Shown here: positions 39,833-40,814 of the stretch, one piece after another
Layout of the letters: every line of letters begins with the position of its first letter
Position numbering within the stretch: the stretch's first letter is position 1
From: a virus
Virus record (IMG/VR): IMGVR_UViG_3300044996_000136
Location: 1-40,814 of that record
Length of the DNA stretch: 40,814 nt
Reading direction: 5' to 3' (one strand)
Notes under the pieces: generated by a model
What the model saw: only the letters and a program-made list of their open reading frames with translations
What the model was told of the DNA's origin: nothing
Database searches by the model: none
Translations under genes and position numbers: made by a program

Positions 39833-40249
39833 CTATCTATATTTTTTTAAATTACTCTTAATACCATCTGTTTCCATTAAAAACTTAACATACGCTGTTA
39901 TAACCCCTATTTTTACGACTGCTCTCTCCTCATTTTTCAAGTTGTTTACCTTTTCTATCTCCTTTATTCTGTTTCCTACCGCCTTTACGCTGTTAGGTAA
40001 TTCTCCAGAATCTATTTTGTCCTTTATATACCCCTCTAGTAATTCTATCTCCTTAGGATACCCCCCCTCTGGATCCCTCCAGGTATCACCTAGTCCAAAA
40101 TACTCGACTGTGTACGGTTTGGCGTGAGCTGATTGATAATCCAAATATGGGACTTCCTCAGTATCGTTACTAACAACAGATGGAGCTTTCCCTCGTGGTA
40201 GGGTTTCACTTTCTTGTTTTGTATCATCCGGCTTTCTGTACAGATCCAT
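39833..40249 (-). CDS. Hypothetical head/tail-region protein
   Basis: 138 residues from ATG 40249 (146 if the earlier in-frame start at 40273 is used). The middle (YTVEYFGLGDTWRDPEGGYP) is unusual, and the second half is helical and charged (IKDKIDSGELPNSVKAVGN). It overlaps the gene before it by 26 bases. No family recognised; an assembly or connector role is possible from context. Confidence 0.6.
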   Translation of the reverse strand: MDLYRKPDDTKQESETLPRGKAPSVVSNDTEEVPYLDYQSAHAKPYTVEYFGLGDTWRDPEGGYPKEIELLEGYIKDKIDSGELPNSVKAVGNRIKEIEKVNNLKNEERAVVKIGVITAYVKFLMETDGIKSNLKKYR

Positions 40250-40523
40250 ATTTTTTCCAGGGCATTTCACCAAAGAAGAAACTATGGCTCTCCTGGTGTC
40301 CCCTGTCTCTTATAATATCCTCGCTAATATCCTTAGCATTGTCTGTTCTTCCCGCTTTTCTCTCTCTTATCAAGGCTTCTCTCATGGACTTTTTCCACCC
40401 GCTTTGCTGCTCATACCTAATAGCCTCTCCGGCCCTCATAGCACTAGCACGTAGGGTCTTATCACTGCTCGTAGATAAAACCCTATTTATTTCAGCTATA
40501 TCGTGTTTTCTTCCTTCGTCCAT
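40224..40523 (-). CDS. Hypothetical basic protein downstream of the capsid gene
   Basis: 99 residues from ATG 40523, 8 bases after AAGGA. The longer frame to 40574 would begin with TTG inside the hairpin region. The protein is helical and Arg-rich (KSMREALIRERKAGRTDNAK). It lies between the capsid gene and fibre genes, so it may be a minor head protein. Function unknown. Confidence 0.6.
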   Translation of the reverse strand: MDEGRKHDIAEINRVLSTSSDKTLRASAMRAGEAIRYEQQSGWKKSMREALIRERKAGRTDNAKDISEDIIRDRGHQESHSFFFGEMPWKKYGSVQKAG

Positions 40524-40532
40524 AGTTTGTTT

Positions 40533-40558
40533 CCTTAATGTTGGCCCTACCATTAAGG
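40533..40558 (-). promoter_or_regulatory. Hairpin after the capsid gene that covers a ribosome binding site
   Basis: CCTTAATG pairs with CATTAAGG over 8 bp around a 10-base loop. On the minus strand the second arm contains the AAGG of the next gene's ribosome binding site. This could lower translation of that gene relative to the capsid protein, or protect the capsid message end. Confidence 0.55.
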
Positions 40559-40578
40559 TAGTAGAGCCAAACAAACCG

Positions 40579-40814
40579 CTATGTCGCGGAAAACCGACAA
40601 GTTAATACCCAGCTGGAGTTGAGTATTTTTGCCGCGTACGATCCAGCCCATGACACCTTCGACAATCTCCCTACTGGGGAGTTTGTGTCAACTGCATTGG
40701 CCAGAATGTACAACTTGGGTTTGTCTCCTTCAAGGTCATAAGCCCCGAACGCGTCCATACCGTGGACATAAGTGTAGAACCTAACTACGCCTGACGACGC
40801 GGTTGAGGTTGCCT
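40579..40814 (-). CDS. Major capsid protein, 3' part (see 1-854)
   Basis: The C-terminal part of the capsid gene, ending at TAG 40581-40579. Bases 40688-40814 repeat 1-127. The joined frame has 320 codons before the stop (963 bases in all), with no frameshift at the join. Confidence 0.88.
   Translation of the reverse strand, partial: ATSTASSGVVRFYTYVHGMDAFGAYDLEGDKPKLYILANAVDTNSPVGRLSKVSWAGSYAAKILNSSWVLTCRFSAT
40688..40814. repeat. Terminal direct repeat, right copy
   Basis: Identical to bases 1-127. It supports a closed circular assembly of about 40,687 bp. Confidence 0.95.

Noticed and set aside
1-40814. CRISPR arrays, insertion sequences or integrase/attachment sites
   Set aside because: No regularly spaced repeats, transposase or recombinase frames were seen on either strand.

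Overview
This window is one complete circular tailed-phage genome. The first 127 bases are repeated exactly at the end (1-127 = 40688-40814), so the unique circle is about 40,687 bp, and the major capsid gene runs across the join. The gene set (N4-gp56-type capsid protein, portal, both terminase subunits, a short head-tail adaptor plus a large nozzle-like protein, a 1,524-residue virion protein, and no tape-measure, sheath or tail-tube genes) points to a podovirus-like member of Caudoviricetes. The host is bacterial: TTGACA/TATAAT-type promoters, GGAGGTGA ribosome binding sites, the standard code with TGA as stop, and a peptidoglycan hydrolase set. Some proteins, above all the small lysozyme-like protein at 14296-14790, resemble what I recall from Patescibacteria/CPR genomes. 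That host assignment is a weak inference. No integrase, excisionase or DNA polymerase was seen.

Layout. The minus strand carries packaging and head genes: terminase at 6111-4473, portal at 4062, scaffold, capsid across the join, then small virion proteins, a 927-residue tail fibre with an intact PHP phosphoesterase domain, and two small genes down to 36185. Next come a seven-gene carbohydrate operon (36138-30992: epimerase, split transketolase, FkbM methyltransferase, three glycosyltransferase-like proteins), the internal virion proteins (30893-25149), adaptor and nozzle (25064-22393), tail fibres, and a lysis-type cassette (M23 peptidase, holin-like membrane proteins) ending at 17245. From 11167 down to 6218 the minus strand holds a dense early operon: an HTH protein, a Holliday-junction-resolvase-like nuclease, a sigma region 4 protein and many tiny genes. 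The plus strand from 11385 to 16898 holds the replication block: primase/helicase-like ATPase, lysozyme-like protein, RecB/Cas4-type nuclease, two histidine-triad proteins and an OB-fold-like protein, closed by a strong terminator at 16920-16948. A divergent promoter pair at 11174-11246 separates the early minus operon from the plus block.

The most unusual structure is regulatory. Five minus-strand late operons start from promoters with TTGACA and an 18-bp spacer, and in three of them the upstream gene's TGA stop codon lies inside the -35 hexamer. In four of them (portal, adaptor, tail fibre, internal virion protein) the leader then folds into two consecutive hairpins, the second followed by 5-7 U residues that run directly into the ATG, with no ribosome binding site. 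These look like intrinsic terminators placed at the start codon of every major structural operon, which suggests gating by antitermination or an unusual mode of translation initiation. The phage also encodes a sigma protein with region 4 only. Other candidates for new biology are the PHP domain in the tail fibre, the carbohydrate operon, a structured leader of the replication operon with a 16-nt complementary partner in a tRNA-like non-coding region (16949-17244), and interleaved palindromes at 9053-9094.
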